The notes under the pieces: model-generated | Told to the model about the DNA's origin: nothing | What the model saw: only the letters and a program-made list of their open reading frames with translations | Database searches by the model: none | Position numbers and translations under genes: made by a program | Part shown: positions 45,545 to 56,903 of the stretch, piece after piece | How positions within the stretch are numbered: position 1 is the stretch's first letter | How the letters are laid out: each line of letters begins with the position of its first letter | Origin: Tieghemostelium lacteum | Taxonomy: Eukaryota; Evosea; Eumycetozoa; Dictyosteliales; Raperosteliaceae | DNA length: 64,000 nt | Assembly (NCBI GenBank): GCA_001606155.1 | Contig: LODT01000013.1 | Span: 806,001-870,000, forward strand | Reading direction: 5' to 3'

Positions 45545-46744
45545 ATGAAGATGGATATTAATATTTCTGTCAATAGTTTAAGACTTTTAATATATACAAT
45601 TATAATAGTATCATTTATTTATTTTCTATCCTTAGCAACTTATCAGAGTAATTATAAAAATGCAGAGTTTTTTTTGAATCTTACCTCAACGCATACAGGT
45701 AACGAAGTTGTTTTAATTGATGGTTTTAATTTTGGTGAAATATTCTATATATATGGTCCATATACATGTGAATATAATAATAAACCTTATAATATAACAT
45801 TTACAATGGACAGTGCAGAATACAAGAATGCAAATATGGTTTTCTACTTTGATAACCAATATATGAAAAAACAATTAACTAGACCTCCACCGTTAAAGAA
45901 TAAGATTTCCATACTAATGGGTGTAGAGTCACCTCAGAATTCATATTGTTTTCAGTACCCAACTTGTATAGAGAATTTTAATTGGACTATTACGCTATCT
46001 GGTGACATTAAACATTGGTATATAAACCAGGGCACTACAATTCAAATTTATTTCAAAAACAAGGATAATGGTTTTGATTACAACAGAGATGTTTGGTCTA
46101 CTAAAATGAGATCGAATATGTCCAATCTACCGAGTATAGGTGACAAAGGTATAGTGTCTTGGGTGGCTTCAAACTGTAATATTTTAGTGAATTGTAATAG
46201 ATTACAATATGTAGAAGAGATGATGAATCACATAAGAGTAGATTCATATGGTAAATGTTTGAATAATATTCAAATGGAGGAAACTAATGTGGGTAACTCG
46301 AGAACCAATAAGAATCTGGTGATACAGAAATACAAGTTCTATTTGGCATTTGAAAATTCACTATGTGAGAATTATATAACGGAAAAGGCATTGGATTGTT
46401 TGATATATGGTGTTGTTCCAGTTATTATGGCACATCCACAAGCACTGAAATTGATGCCTGAAGGATCCTATATATTTGTAGGTGATTTCAATAGCAGTAA
46501 ATCCTTAGCACAATATCTCAAATATCTAGATGAAAATGATAAAGAATACGAAAAATACTTTCAATGGAGAAAGAATATAACAAAAATTGAAGTGTGGAGA
46601 AATACATTACCTAAGGAATTCCTACCTTGTGTATTATTTGATTTTTATCAAGATTGGAAAGATGGTAAATTTCCACTACACAAGCAAGCACACGCATTCA
46701 CTGCAGAGCAATATTGTCTGCCATATGATTATTTTAAAATTTAA
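45545..46744 (+). CDS. GT10 fucosyltransferase, subgroup 2
   Basis: A single exon encodes 399 residues, a type II Golgi membrane protein with an anchor near 12-34. The GT10 core is YKFYLAFENSLCENYITEKA followed by GVVPVIMAHP. It is closest to the gene at 55531; both share RVDSYGKCLNNIQM, KNLV(I/V)QKYKFYLAFENSL, LKYLDEND and the end YCLPYDYF(K/R)I. Subgroup 2 differs from subgroup 1 in opening with a (D/N)GFNFGEIFYIYG-like strand and in replacing the usual LG after VPV with AHP. It is predicted to use GDP-fucose; the acceptor is unknown. Confidence 0.93.
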   Translation: MKMDINISVNSLRLLIYTIIIVSFIYFLSLATYQSNYKNAEFFLNLTSTHTGNEVVLIDGFNFGEIFYIYGPYTCEYNNKPYNITFTMDSAEYKNANMVFYFDNQYMKKQLTRPPPLKNKISILMGVESPQNSYCFQYPTCIENFNWTITLSGDIKHWYINQGTTIQIYFKNKDNGFDYNRDVWSTKMRSNMSNLPSIGDKGIVSWVASNCNILVNCNRLQYVEEMMNHIRVDSYGKCLNNIQMEETNVGNSRTNKNLVIQKYKFYLAFENSLCENYITEKALDCLIYGVVPVIMAHPQALKLMPEGSYIFVGDFNSSKSLAQYLKYLDENDKEYEKYFQWRKNITKIEVWRNTLPKEFLPCVLFDFYQDWKDGKFPLHKQAHAFTAEQYCLPYDYFKI

Positions 46745-46873
46745 ATAAAATCAAAATAATTATGTCATCTCTCGCAATTGGTTGGTATCTAACCACCAAA
46801 ATGTTATGTTTTTTTTTAAAAATTAAAAAATTTTTTTATCTTACAGTGGACTTTGATCTCTCTTAAAGAATAA

Positions 46874-48284
46874 ATGAAAATTTTAAAATTAGAAGAAGAG
46901 TTTCATCTCTCAGTTGAAACCTTTTTCACATTCTTTTTTGAGAGCTCTGGGTTTAAACAGAGATATCACTCAACTAGGGTAAATATCAATATCTATAGTA
47001 GATATTTAGAGAAACATGAAAATTAATTGAATGTATATATAAATGTTATAGGGTGATAACCAGATTGAAGTAAAGCAATGGACACCATCTAATGATGGTA
47101 GATATACAAGAGAAATAACATTTTTGTCATTTATATCCAATAATGTATTTATCAAAAAGATGGTTGGAGACAGCGCAAAAGTTAGAGAGGTTCAATATTA
47201 TAAATTCACAGACGACAGAATACTGAGAGTTACTTCTGCAACTTTTTTTGAAGGGTCACCTATTGGTGATAGTTTTACATCGGAATCAGAGTGGATAGTT
47301 ACACCAACTACCTCAAAGATACCAGGATGTAAAGTATCAATTAAAGTGGAGAATAACTATAGTGGTTCAATGTTTAAAGGAACTCTAGAGAATTGGGTAC
47401 ATGATACCACTGAGCAATCATTTAAACATTGGTTAACATTAGTTAGATCACAGGTTGCAGAATATGAAGAATCTGAGAAATTAAAAAGAGTTACACCTAC
47501 ACCTGTTAAACAACCACCATCACCAAAAATCAAAATCAATACACAACCTATCAAATTTAATCAATTCAATGACAGTGATGACGATCAAGAGATTGATGAA
47601 AATCATTCTATTGTAAAGAAACAACAATTACAACAACATCAACAACAACAGCAAATACAAGTACAAAACAATTTGAATAATCATAATGAGGATGAAGAAG
47701 ATAATGAATCTGATGTATCAGATTTCTCATCTCAAGAGATTAATGAAGAGTTTTCAGAAGATGAGTATATTAGTCATGATGAGTTTTATGATACCAATGA
47801 GGCATGGTCTACATCACCTTCCAATCAATCAAGAAAAGATATTAAAATCTTTATTAATAACTTTCAAAATGAACTTGGTTCTATGAAATCTATATTAGAA
47901 GTGAATCATAATAGATTACTTAGCCTTGAATCTGCATTTTCAAATTTGCAAGCAACCAGAACACAACCTCTCAATATCTCTTCTATCACCTCTATGGGAT
48001 TATCTAATGATACTTCAGGATTGGGAGTATATATCACTAAACTTGAGGAATTGGTAAAGAACCAACAAGACGACGAATTTAAATCAAAAGAAAAACAAAA
48101 AGAATATGAAAATAAGATAGTGGAACTAGAAAAGAAAATCAATCAAGTCAATTCATCATCATCAAAAACAATGTTGTGGTTTAATATGGTTGCCTTATTA
48201 GCCTTCTTGATTGGTTGGCCAATTTTAGCCAGAAAACTATGGTCCCATTTACTCCCCCTTTTATTAAACGGTGTAAAAAAATAA
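46874..48284 (+). CDS. VASt-domain tail-anchored protein (sterol-transfer fold)
   Basis: Two exons, 46874-46978 and 47052-48284, joined by GTAAAT...TTATAG in phase 0, give 445 residues. Residues 5-155 fit a VASt (StART-like) domain: FHLSVETFFTFFFESSGF, then NQIEVKQWTPSNDGRYTREI, and NNYSGSMFKGTLENWV. A Gln/acidic linker and a coiled coil follow. One hydrophobic helix near the end (WFNMVALLAFLIGWPILA) with a short tail makes it tail-anchored. VASt domains in Lam/Aster proteins move sterols at ER contact sites; here no GRAM domain precedes it. Sterol binding is inferred from the fold. Confidence 0.87.
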
Positions 48285-48468
48285 ATTTTCAAGGGATATA
48301 TCTTTCTTAAAAAATAATGTATATATATTTTATTTATAAAATTGTTTATTTAATTTTGAGTATTAGCATGATAAATACAAATAGATCTTATAGTATATAT
48401 TTGGAGTTTTTTTTTTTTTTTTTTTTTTTTTAATAGATAAAATATTATTTTTTTTTGGTTTGGTAAAC

Positions 48469-49641
48469 ATGATATTCCAAGTATCGTTGAACAGAAAGAA
48501 TTTTTTTGTAGTTCTATCTGTAGTATTGCTTTTGTATTTTTTAGTTTTATTGTATGTCAATTTATCAAAACTAGATACTCTTAGTCCAGCATTACTGGCG
48601 GTTAAACAACAACCACCAAAAGATGAAATTATTTTCATTGGTGGGCAGTTTATGCACACTGACTATCTAAAAACTCCTATTCAGATAATGCAATGCTCTT
48701 ATCAAGGGAAAGAATATAATGTCACTATAACAACAGATAAAGAGTTGCTAAAAGATGCAAATATGGTATTGTACTTTGATGATGGTCCTGATACCTTTAA
48801 CCCAGTTCCACCAGTTAAAGATAAAATCAATATGGTATGTTTATCAGAGTCTATATACAATACACATTGTCTTGGCGAAAAAGAATGTGCAAATAGATTC
48901 AATTGGACTATTTCTTTACCTAAGGACTCGGATATTCGAATACACTATTTTATGAATAGTCTAAGGCTACTGCCGGTAGGAGATAGTTTTGATTTCCAAA
49001 GAGATGTAATGGAAACCAAAATTAAAGCAAAAAGGGAAGAAAATGTAGGATTAGCCAGTTGGTTTACATCATACTGCGCAACAGAAGGGTCTAATAGAAT
49101 ACATTATATGGAATCGTTAATGAAGTACATTAAAGTTGACTCTTATGGTGAATGTCTCAATAATATCGAACTGCAAGGTGAACAAAGATTTAATACGACA
49201 AAAAAGTTCCTAGAGATCGCCAAAAGGAAGTTTTACTTTTCTTTTGAGAACTCTATGTGTCCAGAGTATCTCTCAGAGAAAGCCTATCAATGTTTAAATA
49301 GTAATGTCGTTCCTGTCATAATGGCACACCCTTCTGCTACAAAGCTTTTACCAACTGGGTCCTATATATATGTTGGAGATTTCAGTAGCAGTAAGGAACT
49401 GGCTGACTATCTCGTTTATTTAGACCAAAATGACGAAATGTATAAAAAGTATTTTGCCTATCGAAAAGACAAGAAAAATTACGAGCAATGGATTAAAACA
49501 TTCAGCGATAAGCATATGTATTGTGATATCTTTACTCATTTCCAAGAATGGAAATTAACCCCAAATAATTATATAAGTACAATTCAACCATATAATAAGA
49601 GTATAGAATGTTTAGATCCAAATGGTTTATTTAAAATTTAA
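48469..49641 (+). CDS. GT10 fucosyltransferase, subgroup 2, diverged
   Basis: A single exon encodes 390 residues from the ATG at 48469; a TTG three codons upstream is in frame but unlikely. The anchor helix is near 14-36 (VVLSVVLLLYFLVLLYVNLS). The core is KFYFSFENSMCPEYLSEKAY followed by NVVPVIMAHPSATKLLPTGS. It keeps the subgroup-2 pattern (VDSYGECLNNIEL, GSYIYVGDFSSSKELADYL) but is clearly more distant from the genes at 45545 and 55531 than they are from each other. It follows the VASt gene by 184 bases, including a T tract of more than 20 bases. Confidence 0.92.
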   Translation: MIFQVSLNRKNFFVVLSVVLLLYFLVLLYVNLSKLDTLSPALLAVKQQPPKDEIIFIGGQFMHTDYLKTPIQIMQCSYQGKEYNVTITTDKELLKDANMVLYFDDGPDTFNPVPPVKDKINMVCLSESIYNTHCLGEKECANRFNWTISLPKDSDIRIHYFMNSLRLLPVGDSFDFQRDVMETKIKAKREENVGLASWFTSYCATEGSNRIHYMESLMKYIKVDSYGECLNNIELQGEQRFNTTKKFLEIAKRKFYFSFENSMCPEYLSEKAYQCLNSNVVPVIMAHPSATKLLPTGSYIYVGDFSSSKELADYLVYLDQNDEMYKKYFAYRKDKKNYEQWIKTFSDKHMYCDIFTHFQEWKLTPNNYISTIQPYNKSIECLDPNGLFKI

Positions 49642-49746
49642 TAAAGTTGACAACTCATATTGGTCAACACAATCATATATTTATAATAACTAGGGGTTCA
49701 ATAAATTATTGATTTTTTTTTATTTTTTATTTGTGAGTTTGGTGAA

Positions 49747-51203
49747 ATGAGCAAAGGTGGATCAGGTTGGATATCTGCATTCAGTGAACAGTTAAACCAA
49801 ATTAAAGATGTAATAACTACTGATGCCTATGTAAAAGAGGAAGACGAAGACAATGACTTTGACGAACAAGATAAACAAAATTATGATGACGAGGCAGTAA
49901 TGCTAAGGACAGAGACTTTAATGTTAAAAGATCAGATTAAAGACTTGGAAAAGAGGCTACTCGAGTTTGAAGAGAGAGAAGTTAATATATCCAGAGAGTT
50001 TAGAGTTATTTTAACAGAAAAAGAACAGGAAATTACAAAAATGAAAGTTATAATTGAAAATTTAAAATCAGAGGCCTCAACTTCAAAGCTACTACTAGTA
50101 GATACCTCTGAAAATGGAAATGGTAGAATCGATGATTCCTCAGCAATAGATTCGAATGGCCATGTACATAAATTAAATCAACACGAAAACGATATAATAG
50201 AATTACAAAAACTTCACGAGGAGAAATATCAAAATATCAAGGAAAGCTATGAGAGATTGAAAGAAACCAATGAAAAGTTGCTACTTGAGAAAGATCAACA
50301 AAATGTCATTATAAATAACCTAAAACAGACTATAACAGAGGGTAATAATAGTAATAGTAATGATAAGTCTCAGAAAGAGTTATCAAGATTAAGACAACAT
50401 CTCATGGATATCGAAGAACAACATACTATTGCTGATCTAGAAAACCAAGAAAAAGTTGATAAGTTAAATGAAGAGATTAGACAATTGACTTTGATAAAAG
50501 AGCAAAACAAGGCCGCTAAAGAACAATTGGTATCTCTGCAAAAAGAACTCATTGAAAAACAAGAGGTCATTAGAGAAAACACAGAGGAATTAAAAAAATC
50601 AAATACCACATTGATTAATTTAAATAACTGTTTGGAACAATTTCAAGCTGAACAGGAGTTAACTATAAAAAGAGAATTAGTGGGTTTAAATCAAAAATTG
50701 GAATTATCAAACAAAGAGTTGGTAAATGTACAAAACCAGTTATTGGAGATGAGCCAATTCCAACAGAAATACTATACCAATTTAGAGACTATAAAGCAAC
50801 TGGAGTTCCAAGTTGAAAGTAAAATTTTGGATTATAAAAAGTTACAATCTGATATTGAGCCTCTAAAAGCAGCATTTGATAAGAATATTCTAAGATTAGG
50901 TGATATGTGTCTCCAGGAACAGGAATCTGTAGACAAGAGGGTTGTCAGTAAATTATTTTTAACCTATCTTTCTAAAGGTTCCTCAGCATCTAAAAAAACA
51001 GAAATATTAGAACTCATCTCAAAAATCTTAAACTTTAGTGAAAGTGAAAAGACTATGATTGGTTTGAAAAAACAGCAATGGTCTTTACTACCTAATTTCC
51101 TTGGAGGAGGATCTGAAAATCCCTCAAGTGATGCCACCGAAAAACCAATTACAGAAATGTGGATTGAATTTCTTCTTAAAGAAGCATCTTCAAATGAGGA
51201 ATC

Positions 51204-51235
<32 letters not shown>

Positions 51236-51453
51236 GTACACCAATAAGTACTCCTGTTAAATCAATACCTGGGGCAACAACATCAACATCATTACCATCT
51301 ACTCCAATGAAAAGTAATATTTCATCGCCGCCAATACCGATGCAACCAATAATCAATAACAGTTACTATAGTGTAACACCGAAGTCTAGTGGCACCAAAG
51401 CTAAAACCACAATCATTTATGATGGTGATATTGATGACACTCCTTTTAAATAA
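49747..51453 (+). CDS. Golgin of GMAP-210/Rud3 type with GRAB domain
   Basis: A single exon encodes 568 residues. The start GGSGWISAFSEQLNQIKDVI is a short amphipathic, lipid-sensing-type head as in GMAP-210. A coiled coil fills about 50-370. A GRAB-like, Arf-binding region near 375-450 follows (LRLGDMCLQEQESVDKRVVS, then LTYLSKGSS and KTEILELISKILNFSESEK), and the tail is Asn/Ser/Pro-rich. GMAP-210/Rud3 tethers vesicles at the cis-Golgi, binding Arf1-GTP through GRAB. The protein is much shorter than human GMAP-210 and close to yeast Rud3 in size. Its place beside Golgi fucosyltransferases may be chance. Confidence 0.85.
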
Positions 51454-51549
51454 AAATATATTTAACAATACTTTTATTTTTGTATATGTCAAGTTGTCAG
51501 AGAAGTTCACTTTATATTTTTTTTAAACTTTAATATCTTATGTTTCCAC

Positions 51550-52286
51550 CTAAATCTTTAATTTCTTTCTTTCAGCTTCCAACTAGAGTAGAGATTTAGT
51601 TAGATTAAATGAATGAATATTTCTCAACTCTTTTATATAACTATATACATACGACTGTTTTAACTCTATTTATGGTGTTATTATTTGTTCCTGTGCAGTT
51701 TTCGACAACATAGGGGCTAGTTATTTTAACATCACCACCTAGAACTACAATAGTACTACCTGACCATGAACATGGTAGTGTTTTGGAGAGTGAATTGAAT
51801 ATTTCTTGAGCCTCTTTTGTTACACCTATACCAATTTTTAATGCCTTTTCATTTTCTTTTGCAAAAGCTTGATCTCTTCTTTTTAAAACTGAGTTTATAT
51901 TTATAGGTGGTAAAATTAAATTATCATTTACATTATTATTGTTGGTGTGATTGTTATTTGAAATTTTGCTGTTGTTAGTTGGTGTTGTAGGTGGTTGAAG
52001 TGGAATTGCTATACATGTTACTTCTGTTATTGATGATTCCAGTAGAATTCTCACAATTTTTTTTTTGTGATACTGCATTTGAACTTGGATCTTCACTCAC
52101 TAGTGATTATGCATATTAATATTAAAATTTCTGTGTGTTTTAAAATTTTTAAATGAAATACCTACATATAGTTATACAAGTGGTAATTGAATCATAATTA
52201 AAAATTTCACCTTCAATTACTTCATCTTGTGTGGTTTTGATTCGGACTTTTAAACCAATTACCCAAGATAATTTGTCATGATCCAT
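51550..52286 (-). CDS. lsm12: LSM12 homologue, with one frame discrepancy at an A10 run
   Basis: Exon 1 (52286-52166) holds the LSM-type domain start (MDHDKLSWVIGLKVRIKTTQ). Exon 2 (52099-51653) carries the anticodon-binding-like domain (GIGVTKEAQEIFNSLSKTLP, ITSPYVVENCTG). Exon 3 (51582-51550) ends LEAERKKLKI. Intron phases fit on both sides only if one base is removed (or two added) at an A10 run near 52057-52066. There the frame changes between DPSSNAVSQKK and IVRILLESSITEVTCIA. An assembly error at the homopolymer is the simplest reading; a real break is possible. LSM12 acts with ataxin-2-type RNA granules. Confidence 0.8.
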
Positions 52287-52490
52287 TGGCTCAAAAATGA
52301 AAATGAAAATAAAAATAAAAAAAACTTTATTTTAAATAATTTTAATATGTTACTTGAAATACTATTCAAATACTTTATGAATACTAGATTTGGGATGTTT
52401 AAATAAACTTTGAAATAGAGTCGAAGTTAGTTAATTTTTTATTTTTTTTTAATTTTTTTTTATTTTGTTTGGGTTGTTTGTATCTGAGAA

Positions 52491-53564
<1,074 letters not shown>

Positions 53565-53599
53565 AGAATAACACCCACAAACTAAATTTTGTTTTTTTT

Positions 53600-53820
53600 T
53601 TGTAAACTCTTCCAAATTGGTAGTGCATATATTCCTCAAATGATCCATATTTTCACCATGTGTTGTATTGTTTTTTTCTGCCCTTGTTAAAACATAAACC
53701 TTTTTGTGATAATCTATACTTTCATTTCAAAATTTCTCTATAGAATCATCTAAATAAATATCTCCATTAGTGAAAATGACTATTTGTTTTTTTAGTCTAT
53801 GTTGGGAGTATCTAAAGCCA
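53600..53820 (-). pseudogene. Remnant of an unidentified gene, possibly VWA-like
   Basis: One minus-strand frame reads FGFRYSQHRLKKQIVIFTNG then DIYLDDSIEKF, a stop, and KKVYVLTRAEKNNTTHGENM, about 70 codons with one internal stop. The IVIFTNGD strand and preceding helix look like the first strand of a von Willebrand A or similar Rossmann fold, which is speculative. It is a short relic between ger and a GT10 gene; the rest of 53565-53899 is spacer. Confidence 0.35.
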
Positions 53821-53899
53821 AATCACAACAAAAAAAAATGGCAGAGTATTGAATAATTCAATTTGATTAAAGAATGTATTATTTCACTGAATTTAAATA

Positions 53900-55051
53900 T
53901 TACACAGCCGAAGAATTTATTGGAAATGTATAGGGTTTTAACTCACATTCAGGGAAAGGTATATCGATAGGTCTGAGTACTCTTGGCATATTAGTGGTTT
54001 GATAATCAATGAGCCTACGACACATTCCACAAAACATATCTGAGTAATCTTTAGAGTCTTTATATAGTTGTTGATATTCTTTAGTTCTTGGTTCTTCTAT
54101 CCATTGAAGATGTTTTCTTCTTAGTGTTTCATTGGTATCCACCAATTTAATGTAATCTGAAAGACTTTGAGCTGAATCAAAGTCTCTAATGTGAATGATA
54201 GCATCTGGGTGTGGCAAAAATCTTTTAACGTTTTTTGCACCTAAATAAATGGGAATAGTACCTACTGATAATGGTTCCCAAAGTTTTTCAGTGACATAGT
54301 CATCACATTCTGAGTTTTCAATTGCTAATGCAAATTTATAGGTTTTTAATATCTGTAATTTTACATCACCATTTTGTTGAGTTGTCATTCCAGCTCTGTT
54401 TACTGTTATATTCTTATTGTGGACGCATTTTCCTATAGAGTCAATGTCAATGTATTTCATTAATTCAGTGACAATTTGATCTCTACCTGTAAAACTCTTG
54501 CAGTTACTTGCTGCAAAGAGTATTTTGTTTTCTCTGTTATTTTCAGGTATTTTTGTTATAAGAGGACCATATTTAAATACATATCCCAACATATTCTTTA
54601 CAGATTCTGGTCCATATGGCATGTAGACATGTGAAGGTTCATTAGTAATATACCTAAACCCTGCTGTGGCGTTCAAATGCTCTTGTATAAATGTTTGGTT
54701 TAAAGTCAGATTATAATAAGTAGTTGGTTCATTACAAAATCCCATGAATATCTGTTCTGGGAATTCTCTTTTTGGCATCTGACCAGAGTAGTTTAGAGCC
54801 TGTGCCCAAGCAACAGAGAAAAGAACTAAACCTGCTTTAGAAATTGCAGTTTTATCGTAGGTGAACTGACACCCCAATTCTCTGCAGTCACTAAATTGAC
54901 TGATAAATCTATAGCCTGGATCCCATGACAATATTAACTTATTTATTTCTGGGTGGGTACTCTTATCAATTTTAAATAATATGGAAATAGTATAAAACAC
55001 AATAAATATATATATTAATGTGATAAAAAATATAAGGGTTTTGTTTTTCAT
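53900..55051 (-). CDS. GT10 fucosyltransferase, subgroup 1
   Basis: A single exon encodes 383 residues, with a signal-anchor near 5-27 (IFFITLIYIFIVFYTISILF). The core is YKFALAIENSECDDYVTEKL followed by PLSVGTIPIYLGAKN. It is nearly collinear with the gene at 30147-31322: both have CRELGC, EPSHVY(V/M)PYGP, FAASNC, CEDYVTEKLW/CDDYVTEKLW and four late cysteines (SDMFCSIC/SDMFCGMC). This is the most standard-looking GT10 type in the window. It is divergently placed to the GT10 gene at 55531, with 479 bases between starts. Confidence 0.93.
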   Translation of the reverse strand: MKNKTLIFFITLIYIFIVFYTISILFKIDKSTHPEINKLILSWDPGYRFISQFSDCRELGCQFTYDKTAISKAGLVLFSVAWAQALNYSGQMPKREFPEQIFMGFCNEPTTYYNLTLNQTFIQEHLNATAGFRYITNEPSHVYMPYGPESVKNMLGYVFKYGPLITKIPENNRENKILFAASNCKSFTGRDQIVTELMKYIDIDSIGKCVHNKNITVNRAGMTTQQNGDVKLQILKTYKFALAIENSECDDYVTEKLWEPLSVGTIPIYLGAKNVKRFLPHPDAIIHIRDFDSAQSLSDYIKLVDTNETLRRKHLQWIEEPRTKEYQQLYKDSKDYSDMFCGMCRRLIDYQTTNMPRVLRPIDIPFPECELKPYTFPINSSAV

Positions 55052-55269
55052 GATATTGAAAAGCCCTAATTAACCATAAATTAAATAAAAAAATAAAATT
55101 CAAAAAAAAAAACTTTAAGTAAAATTTTAAAAAATTAAGCAGTAAGATATAAAATATTTTATATTTTTTCGTTTAATCAGTATTAAAAACAGTTTTTTTA
55201 ATACTAAATAAGAATAAATACCATTTAACACCAACCACAACAGATAATACCTCTCAATAAATAAACGTA

Positions 55270-55330
55270 ATTAGACTTTACCGTAGTACTGGCGCATTGC
55301 TAGTTACACAGGTCCAAAAAAAAAAAATAC
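55270..55330 (+). promoter_or_regulatory. Conserved box upstream of GT10 gene
   Basis: GGCGCATTGCTAGTTACACA followed by GGTCCAAAAAAAA matches the box 5' of the paralogue at 45545 (GCxTTxCTAxTTACACAGG(T)CC plus an A run). Here it is about 200 bases from the ATG. The remainder of 55052-55530 is shared promoter space for two divergent GT10 genes and holds A/T runs only. Confidence 0.5.
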
Positions 55331-55530
55331 TAAATAAGAATGTTTTGAATTTTTATTTTGAATAAGATTCGGCAGGGAGCCATATTAATGTCTTCCACAA
55401 AAATATCAAAAAACCAAATCAATAGATTCTTGGTGGTTAAAAGGTATTTATCGGTTTTTGTTGTGTGTTTTGTGAAATGTGATTTGTTTTTTTTTTTATT
55501 ATTAATAATTTTTCAGCTCATAACCAAGAA

Positions 55531-56724
55531 ATGAAAGTCCACAATATAAATCAAAGATTTTTAATTAAAGTTATAATATTATTTTCTATTTTTTATTTTC
55601 TATTTTTAGTTTTTACATATCGTAGAGATTATAAAGGTTATAAAGATTATGTAGAAGATCTCTTGTTGACACCAATAGGAGATGAAATTGTGTATCTAAA
55701 TGGATTAAATTTTGGAAGTGTTTTCTATTTACACGGTAACTACTCTTGTATTCACGGTGGAAAAGAGTATAGCGTAATATTTACAATGGATAAAGAAATG
55801 TATGAAAAGGCCAATATGGTTATGTATTTTGATAGTCAGATTATACACCGTGATTTCTATCAACCGCCACCACTAAACAATAAAATATCTATACTGCATG
55901 GAAGTGAATCACCCCAGAACTCACATTGCTTCTCAAATGCTTTTTGTGTAGAACGTTTCAATTGGACTATATCACTAACAGGTGACATGAAGCATTGGTA
56001 TTTCAATAGTGTCTCTGCATTCCCCATCAAGGATAATAACAGAGAAAACAGATTTGATTTCAATAGAGATGTATGGTCTAAAAAGATGAGATCTGATACA
56101 AACAATCTATCTAGTATAGGTGATAGTGGAATTGTAGCTTGGATAGCTTCCAATTGCGAAGAACATGTATACGATAACAGATTAGAATACATTAAAGAAA
56201 TGATGAATTACATAAGAGTAGATTCATATGGTAAATGTTTAAATAATATACAAATGAAAGAAGATGGCAGCACTCAAAGAACGAGTAAAAATCTAGTGGT
56301 TCAGAAATACAAATTCTATTTGGCTTTTGAGAATTCACTCTGTGAGAACTATATAACTGAAAAAACACTGGATTGTCTGGAACTGGGTGTAGTACCAGTT
56401 ATAATGGCTCATCCAAGTGCACTGAAAATATTACCCAAAGGATCTTATATCTATGCAGGTGACTATAAAAGCAGTAAAGACTTGGCAAAATACCTCAAAT
56501 ATCTCGACGAAAACGATATAGAGTACCAAAAATATTTTAATTGGAGAACCAATTCTACAAGTATAGAGCAATGGTATAACGCACTACCCATTGATGTCGA
56601 TGCCTGTGTTATTTTCAATTTTTACCAAAATTGGAAAAATGGTAAATTTCCAATGCATAAAAATGCTCCTTTTCTTGATCCTGATAGATATTGTCTGCCC
56701 TATGATTATTTTAGAATAAAGTAA
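55531..56724 (+). CDS. GT10 fucosyltransferase, subgroup 2
   Basis: A single exon encodes 397 residues, with a signal-anchor near 10-30 (FLIKVIILFSIFYFLFLVFT). The core is YKFYLAFENSLCENYITEKT followed by GVVPVIMAHPSALKILPKGS. It is the sister of the gene at 45545, with long blocks of identity in the catalytic half and less in the stem. Cys residues in the N-terminal luminal part (NYSC, SHCFSNAFC) are shared by subgroup 2 and probably form disulfides. The predicted activity is GDP-fucose transfer in the Golgi. Confidence 0.93.
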   Translation: MKVHNINQRFLIKVIILFSIFYFLFLVFTYRRDYKGYKDYVEDLLLTPIGDEIVYLNGLNFGSVFYLHGNYSCIHGGKEYSVIFTMDKEMYEKANMVMYFDSQIIHRDFYQPPPLNNKISILHGSESPQNSHCFSNAFCVERFNWTISLTGDMKHWYFNSVSAFPIKDNNRENRFDFNRDVWSKKMRSDTNNLSSIGDSGIVAWIASNCEEHVYDNRLEYIKEMMNYIRVDSYGKCLNNIQMKEDGSTQRTSKNLVVQKYKFYLAFENSLCENYITEKTLDCLELGVVPVIMAHPSALKILPKGSYIYAGDYKSSKDLAKYLKYLDENDIEYQKYFNWRTNSTSIEQWYNALPIDVDACVIFNFYQNWKNGKFPMHKNAPFLDPDRYCLPYDYFRIK

Positions 56725-56903
56725 CATATATTTTTGTGTGCTCTTCACCATGTCTCTATCTAACACAAATAAATTACCAAAAGTTATTAGTTTAATTTTA
56801 TTTTCAATATTGTTGATCTCTTTATATTGTGGCTCTTCTTTTTTGACTATAATTCTTCCCCATTTCAAAATAAATCTATTTTTTGTTTTTTTTTATTTTA
56901 GTA

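Noticed and set aside
48400-48432. Long T tract as a retroelement poly(A) tail
   Set aside because: No target-site duplication and no element beside it; such tracts are common in dictyostelid intergenic DNA.
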